The notes under the pieces: generated by a model
Database searches by the model: none
Seen by the model: the letters and a program-made list of their open reading frames with translations, nothing else
Told to the model about the DNA's origin: nothing
Assembly: GCA_030544235.1 (NCBI GenBank)
Contig: CM060466.1
Coordinates: 17,231,092 to 17,295,091, forward strand
Direction of reading: 5' to 3'
Length of the DNA: 64,000 nt
DNA from: Lepturacanthus savala
Lineage: Eukaryota > Chordata > Actinopteri > Scombriformes > Trichiuridae
Program-made: the position numbers and the translations under genes
Part shown: positions 46,201 through 57,504 of the stretch, piece after piece
Layout of the letters: every line of letters starts with the position of its first letter
Numbering within the stretch: the stretch's first letter is position 1

Positions 46201-49200
46201 GAGCCACAGCTACTTGTGTGGCAGATGAGAAGAAAGATGAAGGACTTACACCTGAGGAAAGCTGCCCTCATCCTCTGATCAGCCGGCTGCAGAGACAAAG
46301 AGGACAGAGGGAAGGACATCGGCGCTGCTGTGAAGGGACAAATCACACAAAACAAAAAGATGAGGTGGTAATTAAAATGTTTATATCCATCCTCTTTAAA
46401 GAAAACAACTGATTTATTTTGAAAAACGGAATAGAAGTGAAACAAATAGCGGAGATGGAAAGAAACATATTGCGGGAAAAAGGAAAGAAATAAAGATGAA
46501 GCTCGGCTCAGCCCCGCCCTCACTGAGAGACAGAGACTATGTTTATCCTTGTTATTCAGATAATTCATGTTCAGTTTCTGTGCTGTCAATCTGCTTTGTC
46601 CTTATGTGTGTGTGTGACCAGACCAGGTACTCAAGATAACGAGTCATATATTATTCATATTCCCCCCGGACGATGACATTGTCCATCGTGATGTTTATGG
46701 TGGATTTGCCAACTCTGTAGACATCCAACCCTGATTTTGACAGAGAATCATTAATAAATCAATCAAAAGATATTTAAGCTCTCTGCTACAGTGTTGCATT
46801 ATGATATGCATTATATCATGGATTATAGATTCAGGGCCCACAAGTTAAATGATAAGTATCCATTAAAGTATACATTTGTTTATTTTTTTTTACATATTTG
46901 GGCTTCCAGCTCATAAAATCCACAAAAAGAGGAATTAAAAAAATTAGAACACTGTGTAAAATCAGCTCTAATTTTGCAGGACATAAATGTTTTAAACTGA
47001 GTGTCACACACTAATCATCTACTGAACACAAAGCACCTGCACAGGTTTCCCCAGGTGCGATTCATTTGCTTCAGTTTGGTATCGTTTAGAAAGTACCATA
47101 TTCTAATTGAATTGAATTGATCCTTATGTGAAATGTAATTTTTTAAATTCCTGTTTTCATGTCTTTTTTTAACTGGACGCCAAAAATATGTAAAAAAAAA
47201 AAAAAATCAAATAAATAGTTGAACTTGTTTGATTTGTGGGCCCTGAACCTATAATCTATTAAAGTTGAACTTTTTAATGGAATCATGGAAATGAATAAAT
47301 GTTTTTATGATATTCTAAATTTTTGAAAAAAGGTTTTTTATATTTTTTGATTTTGAAACATTAGCTTTATTATGTAGATAGAGCCTTTCTGAAGCTATTG
47401 CTAATTCAAGTTTGTATGAAAAAAATAATGTAACCCCACCAGACCTGACTCTCTATCATTTGGAAACAGACTTTGAGTGTAAAATTATTGGAGTTCCCCT
47501 TTTAAATTAATGTGTTGTTTTTGTGTAGACCTTTTTTCTGCTAACGTTGTTGTGAAGTTGTTGTGGACTGACTAACAGCTCTGTGAGGCTGTATTACTGC
47601 TTACTATTTATTATTTTTAACATCTTAACTAAGCATATTAGCATGTTATTGCATGTTATTGTGTGTCATACAAAGTATAACACACACAAACACATTCTTA
47701 CCCACTACCACCAGAGGGCACCAAAGAAAGGAAGTTAAAGGTCCTACACATAGTGATTTCTATGGTCATTTTGGTCGATATGGTAAGTTAGCCTGTTAGT
47801 TAGTGAGCTAAAAAAAAAAGCCCAAACAACTTTGTTGTCAAATATAAAGAGGTAGAGCGCCCAAAAGTACCAAAATCCCCACATTTTTTCCACTTACCCC
47901 ATGTTGTGTGTTGCCCGGCAGATAGTGTTGTTTGCATTTGCTGAGGTTTGGAGTTCACAGCACTGAGATTTCTGCCACCTCCCCAATACAATTGAGATAA
48001 ACGCATTTTAAACATTTAAAGAAGTACTTCAAAATGTTTTAGAAATATGCTTATCCAGTTTCTTGGCCAGAGTTAGATGAGAAAACTTATACCACCCTCA
48101 ATGGTTAGTTTAGCCTAGCATTAAATGACTTCCTGGAGTCTTGGTGTTGCCAGGCAACCTGGACGTCACTGGCAGGAAAAAATTGGGAGCTAACAATGTG
48201 TTAATGAGTGAGCTTTAAATGGATAAAGACTGGCTGGGTGTTTCCTCATGTGTTCAGTCTCTGCTAAGCTAAGCTAAGCTAAGCTAACTGCTCCTCAAGT
48301 ATTGATCTTCTCATCTAACTCTGCAAGTAATTGAATTCCACAAAATTTGCTTCTACACAGAGAACAGAGGATCCTCTGCAGCAGCTGCTCTGGCTGCTGT
48401 TGAAAAGCTTCCATTAAACTAATTAATCTGAACTGAAGTTGCAGCGAATTTGATTTGCTTCCCATTAAAGTGAACTGATAAGAACGGAGTGGGACTGGAG
48501 AAGAGCCAGTGCCTGTAGTAGCAAACATCCCCATGTCCTCCTCCGCATGAATAATTAAGGCGTTCCGCTGATCCTCGCAGTGCTAAATGTCATGTCAAAA
48601 CCTGCTGCCTCGTAAAATGGGTCACCTCAGACCTGTCACTCTCATAGGGTGTGTGTGTGGGTGTGTGTATCGGGTTGCTTATGCTTACCTTTTATGCACT
48701 CTCCTCCGGAGACATAGTTCTCATTGACTGGAAGAGAAACGTAATCATAGTGTGAAACATTGTGCACATAGAGCCTGTGTATGTGAAAGAGAATTTTACA
48801 TTTTGTATATATGAATCACTTTTATCCACGCTATATCACAACACACGGTTGTAAAATGTAAAATTAATATAAAGTAAATGTTGCCATATGGCAACACTAT
48901 GCAATAGAGGGTTAACCTTTGCAATATTTTAATGATTCAGACTATGACTTTGCGGTAGGAGTGGGTGTTTGAGTATTTAGCAGATTTATGATTTGTCAAC
49001 ATATCACATTATATTAGGAGACCTGTCCTGCCGCTGCAGGTCATCTGCTCTACCTGCTCGGTTGATCTTGTCCACCTCCTCCCTGCACACCTCCTCCATG
49101 CGGCTGCGGAGGTGGCACAGCGCTCTCCTGGCGCCGCTGAAGGCCTCTGGGGGCAGGCTGGGGGCTCTGGAGTGCCGACCGGCGGTGAGAGGAGCGCACA

Positions 49201-52200
49201 GCAGCGGAGCCGCCTGTAACGGCGGGGAGCGAGAGAGAGAGAGAGAAACAGAGGAATGGAAAATACAGCCTCGCACAACCCTCCCTCCCTCTTTAATTCC
49301 TTGTACAATTGAATTTGAAAATAGCACTCAGACAGGTGCTTTCTTTTTCCACTGGTCTCCGCTGACTCATTCTCTCCTCTCTGACACCCTTCACCATCAC
49401 ACTGAGCTCTTCAGGTCTCTATTAGTAAACACACTCTGGCCTCCACGATGCATTAGACGTAATAGGAAACAACTGCTAATCTGTTTTCTGTTGATTAGTG
49501 TACAGTAAAAGAAAGAAAAAGTTATGCGACCCATAGAGACTGATCAGTAGAGTCGCCTCCCATGCTGCTCTGGGGCCTCCCATCATGCCCCGGTGCAATG
49601 AGAATGTATACTCACATTTGAGTCATTTAATTCACTTAAATACAAAATAAATTAATAAATAAAAAAACACGTCCTCGCTCCCGAGACGCAGCACGACATT
49701 GATGCATCACACAGCTATGACGTCACGCTGGGAATAGAGACTTTACCAAAGCTTTTCAGGGTTATAGCTGGGGGTGACCTGTCAACAGTTTTACAGGCTT
49801 CTCTTTTACTATTGCGGTCTATGGGAAAAATGCTTTTTGGGTCGCATGGGATTTGCTGTTGCAGTACCATGAGTGGAAAAAAACTGACATGCTGCTGAGA
49901 TGCAGAACTCTCTCCAGGTTTTATAGTACATCCAGCAATGGTCCACACTCAAAATATCAGCTGTTTGAGTACGCCAAGTGTGTGTTAGTATACTACATTT
50001 TTGCACTATGCCCAGGGTAAACGCACTTACGTACTTAAAATGTTAAGTGTAAGTGCACAAGTACGTGATTTGGGGCACACCATGAGAGCCTAAAAGTATT
50101 TGTACAGGCTTGACATGTGGCTGTTAATGTACCCTTTTTGTCTCCACAGTCAGTCCTGTTTTTTAAACAAGTCTAAATAACTCGCTTGATACCAGGCCTC
50201 AAAGATTTTATGTGGTGAAAAGCAATACTAGCATGTCCATTGTAAAAATCGAGCTTAACCTAATGAAACACTGAGCCGACCATGAATTGTCTCACTGAAT
50301 GTAATCACTCACTCTATAATGGATTTAATGCATTTCCAGCTTTGTTTAGTTTCAGTAAGGCAAACTTCTTTGTCAGTTTTGGAAGGCAAATTATTTTGTT
50401 TTCCCTACATGTTTTGAGGTGTCATTTTTTTCAGACCTTTTTTTTTTTATAAATTGTGTAAATCAGTGTAATAAGAACTTTACATACATTATATACATAC
50501 ATTATAATATCTAAAAACCTGATTTCTGACATTTGTTTGTTAACAAATGGGCCAAGTAATCCAAGTGGAAATTATACCAGCGATATCTTTCTGCTCTCTG
50601 TGCCCAGTCTGTTTTGAATTCACTGAGCATTTATTAGATGGCAGCTGATAAGAGCAACAGATTTGTCTGGAACTTTTCCCTCACTGTGCTCCACCCATTC
50701 TATTCCCTAAATCCTCCCTCTGCCCCTGCCTCACCTGTAGGAAATGGCCATTGTCATCAGTTTGTAGGAGCTGGCTGATCTCCTCGTCTCTCCTCCTCAG
50801 CTCCTCCAGGTCCTTCTCCAGCATCTCGATGTCCCGTTCAGCTCTCCCCACCACCGCTCGCTCCTTGGCCTCCAGCCTCGCTCGCACCTACGGCACAGCA
50901 GCACATCAAATGAAGGATGCTCTTATCCACTGTGCCTTATGTGGCCGTTCGGATCTGCCAGCGTAAAACCTCTCTGACCTGAAGAATGTGTAAAAGAAAC
51001 TGGGCGACACATTCGACTGGTTGGTTACTTGCTTGGTTTTCAGGCCACTTCCACAATATTAAAGGTAGAGTGTGTAACTAGTGATGAGGATCCAGTTTGA
51101 AACTAATGGACGACCCAAAGCTTGTAGGAGAACATAGGCTGGGTGCTGAAAAACATGGAAGGTTGTCACCAGATTGTTTGGTTTCTCTTTTCTGGGGTAT
51201 TTCAGAAACATGGCAGGCTCCATGTTTTTACTGTGTAGACAACAACAGCTCAATCTAAGCTAATGCAAAACACAAAATATTAATTGGTATATAATTGAAT
51301 CAAAATAAAATAAACACTTATTAATATTAAACTCCATTTATGCCAAATCCTTTCCACTAAATGGCAGTAAATATTACACACGTTAAGTGCTATATCAGCT
51401 ATATCAGATCTTTCAAAAATATCCCAGTTTTCCAGTTGGAATTATGATTTTACGATTCGATATGAACCTTTCTTTTTGCATGAATGGTTTCAGGTAAAAT
51501 GGGCCATCTCATCAGTTAAAATGGGTTTAGTTAGATTTGTCATGCCAGGCTACTTACCATGCACATTTCTAGTTCAGTCTAGATTTAAAGTATTGTCTCA
51601 TCACCATAGAAACCATAAACTAAACAAATCACCTTTTACAGTTATGTCAACAGTTTGGAAATTTGAGCCGGTGCCTACAAAGGATTTCAGAGGGGCTGGG
51701 ACCCCCAAACCCCAAAAGGCCCATTTCACCCAATGATCCATTTTACCTGATATCACCCTATTTTGTCATAGGAGCCTCCTTCCATTGCCACGTCTAAAAC
51801 CCCAAGACACAACAAAGAGGGTTTTCTGTCAATAAACTGAATGCATTAGTGTCAGCTACTGTATTTTAAGTGATTTGAGGAACTCTATACATCACCTCTT
51901 TCACTCACCTCAGCCTTAGTTTTCTCCAGGTTGACTGCCATGTCAGCAAACAGAGCTTCGCTGTCTTCCAAGACGGCTGATGCTGACACCTAAAATACAC
52001 ACAAACAGAGAATTCAATCTTTTGGAAAACTCTCACTTTCTAAGCAACAGTGAATCTTTAATGGAAATCCTGCCAAACTACACACAGAAGGAAAAACTAT
52101 AACCAACTAAAGCAGGTTTTTTACATTTTTTTGCAGCCTATATATCAAGTTAAACAGCAGATTGTCACATCTTCGCCTGTTACAATCTGCCATAATATCC

Positions 52201-54252
52201 CATTTCATTATGAAATATGATCACAGTTAACAGCTGATTGTAACTTTAAGACAATTTGCGTTTCATCTCCATCATTCACCATGTGCCAAAAATACAAATG
52301 TATTACATGAAGAAAATACATGAAACACTAGAACACTACATCACAGTTTTGGATTTTGAAGCATAAAAATAATATTTGTTACCAACATTTTGTGCCAGTG
52401 TTCTGGGAAGCTATTGTCATTCCAAGTAATGATGACGGTGTAGAGTGCGCTGCAGAATTTATTTTTAGACAGTTTGAAACCCCTCCGAAAAAGAAAAAAC
52501 AGCTTTTAGACAATGCAAGCAATGCATGCAAGCAAAACAATGCATGCATGTAACTCTCCACAGGATAGAAACAGACACATTTCAGTGCAGTTCATCCAGA
52601 TTTCACGTCGCTGTGGAACATCTAACTTGAATCTGCAGCGAACAAGTTGACAGATGCATATCTAACATCCGATGAAAGGCCAATTTCAGGCTAATGCTTC
52701 ATAAGTGTTTTTTCCAAGAAGCAGCCACGAGCTGGATGGATGGAAATGATGCACATGAGAGAAGAAGAAAAGCCTTTCCTGGAACTTGAAGGAGTTGAAA
52801 CATAAACTTGAATGAGCTTTGAAATGGAAACTGAACACCAGTCTCCTGTGAGGCAGTGTGTTTTGTGAGTAAGAGAAACATGGAGAGTGGTGTATAACCT
52901 GTTTATTTTAACATATCCTAGCAGATACCATACTGCACTACTCTCTCTCTACATATATACACATATAGTTTCTAGGATAATTGTTTTAATTATTTTCAAT
53001 TATTTGATTTATGAATTATTTAGGTGATGTATAAAAAGTAAAAGGACTATATCTAGACCATTTATACCCTATGTTATTTATAGAAAGCTATATATAGAAG
53101 TTAACCTGCTGTGATGCACAGTTACCATGGTGATTAAGGTTGCAAAATTTTGGGAATTTTCAAGGTTGGAAACTTTTCATGGGAATTAACACGGATATAT
53201 TGGGATGAACAGGAATAAATCAAAAATGTACACAATTGAAGGTTGCCCCTTAATAGGAAATGTCGATATAGTTAGGGAAAATATACTGTAGCACAATCTT
53301 GGTTAATACAACCAGAGTTAGGGCGACACGGTGGCGCAGGGGTTAGCGCTGCCTCACAGCAAGAAGGTCGCAGGTTCAAGACCTCCTTGGTCCTGGGTCT
53401 GGGACCTTTCTGTGTGGAGTTTGCATGTTCTCCCAGTGTCTGCGTGGGTTTTCACCGGGTACTCCGGCTTCCTCCCACAGTCCAAAAACATGCTGAGGTT
53501 AATTGGCAACTCTAAATTGCCCGTAGGTGTGAGTGTGTGAGTGAATGGTGTGTGTGCCCCACGATTGGCTGGCGACCATCTGGGGTGTATCCCTGCCTCT
53601 CACCGTAACGCGCTGGGATAGGCTCCAGCAGACCCCTGTGACCCTAATGAGGAATAAGCAGGTATAGAAAACGACTGACTGACTGACAACCAGAGTTAAA
53701 GGGATAGTTCAACATTTTTGAAAATTCACCCATTGTCATGATTCCTTTAGTCACAGCAACAGGTGATTTACCTTTTTTTGTCAATACTAGCTGTTTCCAG
53801 ACCAGTGGAGCAGAGCAATGAGCTGCTCAGCTGTAACTACTGTGCAGCTAATGGTATTTTTTGGTTTCCCTCATCAAACTAAGTAAATACACAATCCAGC
53901 AACTCCCAAATGCTGTGTTGGATGAAGCTAATACAGTTCTGTCTCATAACGTTCCATTATTATCTCATAATAATGATTGTATTAATATTTAACTCGCAAA
54001 TATTAAATAAAACATATTCATACAGCAGTTAACTAGCTGGGTTTAGGTGCTAAATGTTGAATATTTCCAAAATTCCCGAGCTTATCTTCCCATGGAAACT
54101 TCCCTGTTTGGAACCCTAATGGTGATCTACCTTAGTGAAAAATGAGTGAGCTTTGTGATAATGGAAACTTCAGTTAAGCCCAAAGTCTTTCTTTGCAATA
54201 CAAGCTTTGAATAAAAATGGATTAGTAAAACGGAACAGTGCTGATCCTGTCT

Positions 54253-54289
<37 letters not shown>

Positions 54290-55416
54290 ACCTTGAGGGA
54301 CTCCAAGCTCTGTTGGAACTCCTCTAGCTCTCTCTCTCTGCTCTGTAACCTCCCCTGAACCATCCTCTGAGACTCCTGGAGCTGAACCTGACAGTCAGAC
54401 AGAAATAGGCATTCAGATGTTCAGGAAGAGCGTTGAATATGTTGAAATTTATAAAGATAAATCATTTTCCAAGTAAAAAATACCAAAAAAAAATCTTTAC
54501 TTCCAGCTTATTGTGAGAAAATCTGTAATACTTTTTTCAATATATATATAACTCAGTCAATTGGATATCTATATCAAACTAACAGCATTAATTCATCACT
54601 GTATTATATACATTACAGAATATAACTTGGAGATTCATCAATAATGAAATAATTGTTAGTTACAGACCAAAGATACCAAACATTTTCAATTATTTAAAAC
54701 TCAGTTGATTGAAACAGCATTGTGATTACAATAAAAAAAAGTTACACAACAAATAGACTGATGCTATGGCTGATAATTTTTTACTCCTCCAGTAATGAAT
54801 TTCATATTCTATTTCTCAAAATGAAGCATAGGTGTATTTGTCTATGAAGGCATTTCATCTGTTATCCAACTCCTATCCTAAATTAGCTTTACACTAAGGG
54901 TCGGGTTGCACCGCTGAACTGACTCTTTCAGTGGTCCTGCTATAAATGATAATAAATATGGATAGAGTATTGCAAAAAACAACAACAAAACTAATATTGT
55001 GTTTCCCTACAGATAAAAACATACTTTATTTATAACAAGACCAAAGTGACCCAAATCAGGAAAAAAAAAAACTTGAAATAAATTAAATTATCTGCAATGC
55101 AAAATTCAACGATTTACAAGACACTGAGGATCATTATAGAATGAATAATGTATTCTGTAAAATGTTTAAAAAGAAGTTTATGAAGGACCCAATTAAAGAA
55201 TCACACAAACTCAATCTAAACTCATCTACATTATGTGTTTTACTACAGATAAAATACTTTATTTAGTGCTGTAGCTTTTTCTCATACAATATGATTACAG
55301 GGGGTTTAGGATTTTAACAGATTAATGATCAGATTAGATTAATTAAGGAGCATTAACCCCAGGGATCCTTTAAATGTCAATACGTGGAACCTGTGGATAC
55401 TCCACTGGATAACCTG

Positions 55417-55476
<60 letters not shown>

Positions 55477-56094
55477 TGAGTCTCCGTGTACCTGTCTCCT
55501 GGCTCTCTGCGCGTCCACGCCGTGCACCTCCTCCCGGTCAGCCTCGCACAGCAGGCAGTCCCCGGTCCACTCCCCGGCGGCCTCCGCCTCGGAGCCGCTC
55601 CCCGCGGGCTCCAGCCCGAGGCGGTGCTGGGCGCACAGCCGCTCCGACAGACACTCCACCGCTGCCACGAGCTTGTGCCGCCGCAGCGTGCCCACGTCCC
55701 GGTGCGGCAGGACGTGGAGCTCGCAGAAGGACGAGAGGCACACCAGGCACGACTTGACCGCCATCAGCTTGCCCTCCGCGGGGCAGAAGTCGCACGGCAC
55801 CTCGCCCACTCCGCCCAGGTACAGCTCCGGCGCGCCCGCGAACATCTCGTTCGGCTTGAGCTTCTCCACGACCTCGGCGAGCATGGTGTTCCGCCGCAGC
55901 ACCGGCCGCGGGCTGAACGCCTCCCGGCACTGGGGGCAGCTGAACTGGCCCGAGTCCGTCTGGTCCCAGTAGTCGTTGATGCAAGCCATGCAGTAGGTGT
56001 GTCCGCAGGGGATAGACACCGGGTCCTTCAGGATGTCCAGGCAGATGGGGCACCGGAACTGGCTCTCGGTCACCGAGATGTTGGCCTGGGCCAT
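43253..56094 (-). CDS. TRIM E3 ubiquitin ligase, finTRIM/TRIM25-like; complete 7-exon model, 561 aa
   Basis: Exons in transcript order: 56094-55492, 54387-54292, 51989-51909, 50887-50735, 49213-49054, 48727-48689, 43806-43253 (stop TAA). All introns are GT-AG and phases agree. Exon 1 encodes a C3HC4 RING (C15, C18, C30, H32, C35, C38, C53, C56) with LRRNTMLAEVVEKLK after it, an intact first B-box (C101-x2-C104...H140), and a poor second B-box from C154. Exons 2-4 encode a coiled coil rich in E, L, R and Q (for example RERELEEFQQSLESLK). Exon 5 holds RSRMEEVCREEVDKIN. The last exon is PRY-SPRY (B30.2): LDPDTAHPTLVL, RFDSVAQVLC, SYWEVEWSG, RIGVFLERQKGALSFYSVSD. Such proteins are ubiquitin ligases, often antiviral or signalling, with B30.2 as the recognition module. 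The product resembles fish finTRIM/TRIM25-like proteins; the exact orthologue is not certain, so no symbol is given. Exons are strongly GC-rich against AT-rich introns. Confidence 0.93.
43941..44330 (-). mobile_element. Tc1/mariner remnant with transposase DDE tail
   Basis: The left end TACAGTTGTGTTCAAAATAA matches the element at 31810-32305. On the minus strand, about 44280-44180 encodes, across a frameshift, VVEWPTQ and then NLDPIENLWADIK, the conserved segment around the last acidic residue of Tc1-like transposases. The frameshift and missing upstream domains make it dead. The right end is unclear. A tail-like GCTATACAAATAAACTTGCC at about 44413-44432 may belong to another repeat. Intron before the last TRIM exon. 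Confidence 0.65.
44580..44974. mobile_element. TTAA-flanked MITE, family B, 395 bp
   Basis: TTAACCCTCCATTTCATG at the left and CAATGCAATGGAGGGTTAA at the right are inverted, with TTAA at both edges (44580-44583, 44971-44974). It has the shared interior markers AAAATGGCC, CCCAGATAGTGAG and GTCATGTGACCTC. The cleanest copy of the family here. Confidence 0.75.
45180..45513. mobile_element. MITE family A, near full-length copy
   Basis: It begins GTCAGTGACAAAACTATGAT and ends TTGTCAAACATATTTCTCAC followed by CGACCC, an inverted match of the start. The interior has GATGTGGTGTAACCCTAAAA, CTCTTAAAAAGGTTTTAAAA, ACATGAACACAAAATGTAC and TTAAGAGACTTGATGAATAC. About 334 bp, non-coding. Confidence 0.75.
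45520..48688. other. TRIM intron between exons 6 and 7; no gene seen
   Basis: Contains a purine-rich (GA) stretch at about 46000-46260, a minus-strand frame at 46589-46059 that is only its pyrimidine-rich complement, and a GCTAA tandem at about 48261-48287. The sequence is otherwise AT-rich with no domain-bearing ORF. Confidence 0.5.
48858..48917. repeat. End fragment of MITE family B
   Basis: TGTTGCCATATGGCAACACT and ATGCAATAGAGGGTTAAC match the right terminus of the TTAA-flanked MITE family. The rest of the element is not present. A comparable fragment with TTGCCATATGGCAAC lies at about 36418-36480. Confidence 0.6.
49720..49960 (-). repeat. Dispersed repeat, arm 2 of an inverted pair with 42650-42975
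   Basis: The reverse complement matches 42650-42975 over most of its length. It sits in the TRIM intron between exons 4 and 5, so the pair brackets the last three TRIM exons. Confidence 0.6.
51488..51757. mobile_element. MITE family C copy (ATATCAGGTAAAATGG ends)
   Basis: Left end TTCAGGTAAAATGGGCC and right end CCATTTTACCTGATATCACC are inverted copies. The ends match the larger element at 56252-56941. About 270 bp, intron 3 of the TRIM gene. Confidence 0.6.
53136..54118. mobile_element. AT-rich dispersed element interrupted by a SINE
   Basis: The left end AAGGTTGCAAAATTTTGGGA and right end TTCCCTGTTTGGAACCCT are roughly inverted. The interior matches 3620-4257. Removing the nested SINE and one copy of its target duplication leaves about 605 bp. 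No ORF. Confidence 0.6.
53321..53685 (+). mobile_element. tRNA-derived SINE (V-SINE/DANA-like), 365 bp, with 13-bp target duplication
   Basis: The head GGGCGACACGGTGGCGCAGG carries A-box-like text, and GGTTCAAGACC is a B-box. The body has GTGTGGAGTTTGCATGTTCT, CCTCCCACAGTCCAAAAACA and GGGATAGGCTCCAGCAGACC, widely conserved in fish SINEs of this type. The tail is GACTGACTGACTGA. ACAACCAGAGTTA flanks it on both sides (53308-53320 and 53686-53698), a perfect duplication, suggesting a fairly recent insertion. TRIM intron. Confidence 0.85.
54255..54289. repeat. (TG)n next to TRIM exon 2 donor
   Basis: In transcript sense the donor GTGA runs straight into (CA)n. Confidence 0.95.
55419..55475. repeat. 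(TG)n microsatellite 16 bp inside TRIM intron 1
   Basis: About 57 bp of TG on the plus strand, (CA)n in the TRIM transcript, starting shortly after the exon 1 donor GTACACGGAG. Confidence 0.95.
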
Positions 56095-56251
56095 CGCGGC
56101 GGGATGTGCTCGGGGCTCCAGGGACTGAAGGTGACGCCTGTTGCCTCCGAGCCCGGATCCTGCTGCTGAAGGAGAAGCTTTTCCTGACTCGGTGTGTTGT
56201 TATGGAGGGGAGGGGTCAGGGCTGTGCTCTGCCCTCATTTCTGTCTGACAG

Positions 56252-56941
56252 GTGATATCAGGTAAAATGGGCGGAGGATGATAAATCTATTACTATATAT
56301 ATATATATATGGTATTAGATGGTATTAATGGTATATATTGATTCATCCATCAGAAATAATGCTTTTAGTTATATATATTAACATATTTTTTGGAAAAGTG
56401 ATCCTTATCTTGGTGGCCCAATTTACCCTAACACCCCCAAGATAAAATGGGCCGCATGGTTTCAGCTAAAATGGGCCACAAACACACGTGTATGACATTT
56501 GTTTCAACTAAAACATGTACAGTGCTCCACTACTTTTACTGTGTTTGTGTAACTTAGCTTGTTCCATATGACTGGGTGCTAGCTTTTGTGTAGTGCTAGC
56601 TTAGCTTGTATACATACGTGTGTTAGTGTGTGTGCAACACATAACTAATCTGTTCTTGTTTTAATAGCAGCTATATGAGTTTGTTTAATGCATTTTGAAA
56701 GTTATGTGGTTCTAAGCAATTGTGTTTTAACATAAAAGTGATGATCAATTCATTTTGGATTTCATTTCAACGGATTTTTCAAGATTCAAAGACCCTAAAT
56801 AATTATATTTTATCACATAATTCCAACACAAAATGATCAGAAACAGTCATTATTAATCATAAATATACACATAAAAGGTGTGTTATTGTCCCAAGAGATT
56901 TAGCAAAAAGTGTCCAATTTACCTGATATCACACTATATTG
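56252..56941. mobile_element. MITE family C, about 690 bp, just upstream of the TRIM start
   Basis: GTGATATCAGGTAAAATGG at the left and CCAATTTACCTGATATCAC at the right are inverted terminal copies. The interior has several AAAATGGGCC repeats (about 56447-56475) and a short TA run (about 56295-56310). Its left edge is 158 bp upstream of the TRIM ATG, so it lies in or next to the promoter. Confidence 0.65.
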
Positions 56942-57504
56942 TGTTTTTAATTACCCCAAATCATCTCAATATAATTTACATCTCCTCTCTGGAGCTCAAG
57001 AAAGACACAGCTTAAGTTTCTACTTAAGTTTCACACTTTAGACTTAGAACCTCCTCAGCTGAGGAAATTACTGCACTGAATACCATAAAAGTTTCCATAG
57101 CAAAAGAAAAACATTCAGGTATTTACCACTTCGTGAGAGACTTAGATTACGATCTACAGTTTCCATGGAGAGAGTTTTGTACTTGGCCTTGTAATCACTT
57201 CACTTGTTAATGGTCTCACAACGTTGCTCTGTAGACTGGAGAGAAATGGCAGGAAAAAAAGAAGACGAGAAAAACAAATTGGCCAGAATAGTGCTTAAAA
57301 GAATAATGAAAAACCACATTAAAAAGTAAAATTGAACTGCAATTAAGCTGTTAAGAAGTTAAGCTATTTATCTATATTTCAAATAAATTGTCTAATATTT
57401 TATTTCATTTTTTTCATATAACCTATGCATCATATTTGTGTATTATGTAATAAAAATATTTATATTGTATATTGTAACATGCATCAATCATAACTTATTT
57501 TACA

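Noticed and set aside
46059..46589. 176-codon minus-strand frame
   Set aside because: It lies over a purine-rich intron stretch, is rich in Ser/Phe/Leu from pyrimidine runs, and has no recognisable domain or splice context.
53321..53400. Possible tRNA gene (A- and B-box-like text)
   Set aside because: It is the tRNA-derived head of a SINE with a 3' tail and target duplication; no complete cloverleaf was seen.
55486..56169. Plus-strand frames of up to 227 codons opposite TRIM exon 1
   Set aside because: They are antisense shadows of a GC-rich exon whose minus-strand frame has the RING cysteines and a correct donor. No domain is seen in the plus frames.
57010..57036. Possible interferon-response element (two GTTTC-type blocks) upstream of the TRIM gene
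   Set aside because: The spacing between the two GAAAC-type blocks does not fit the ISRE consensus, and the site is about 0.9 kb upstream of the ATG beyond a MITE.
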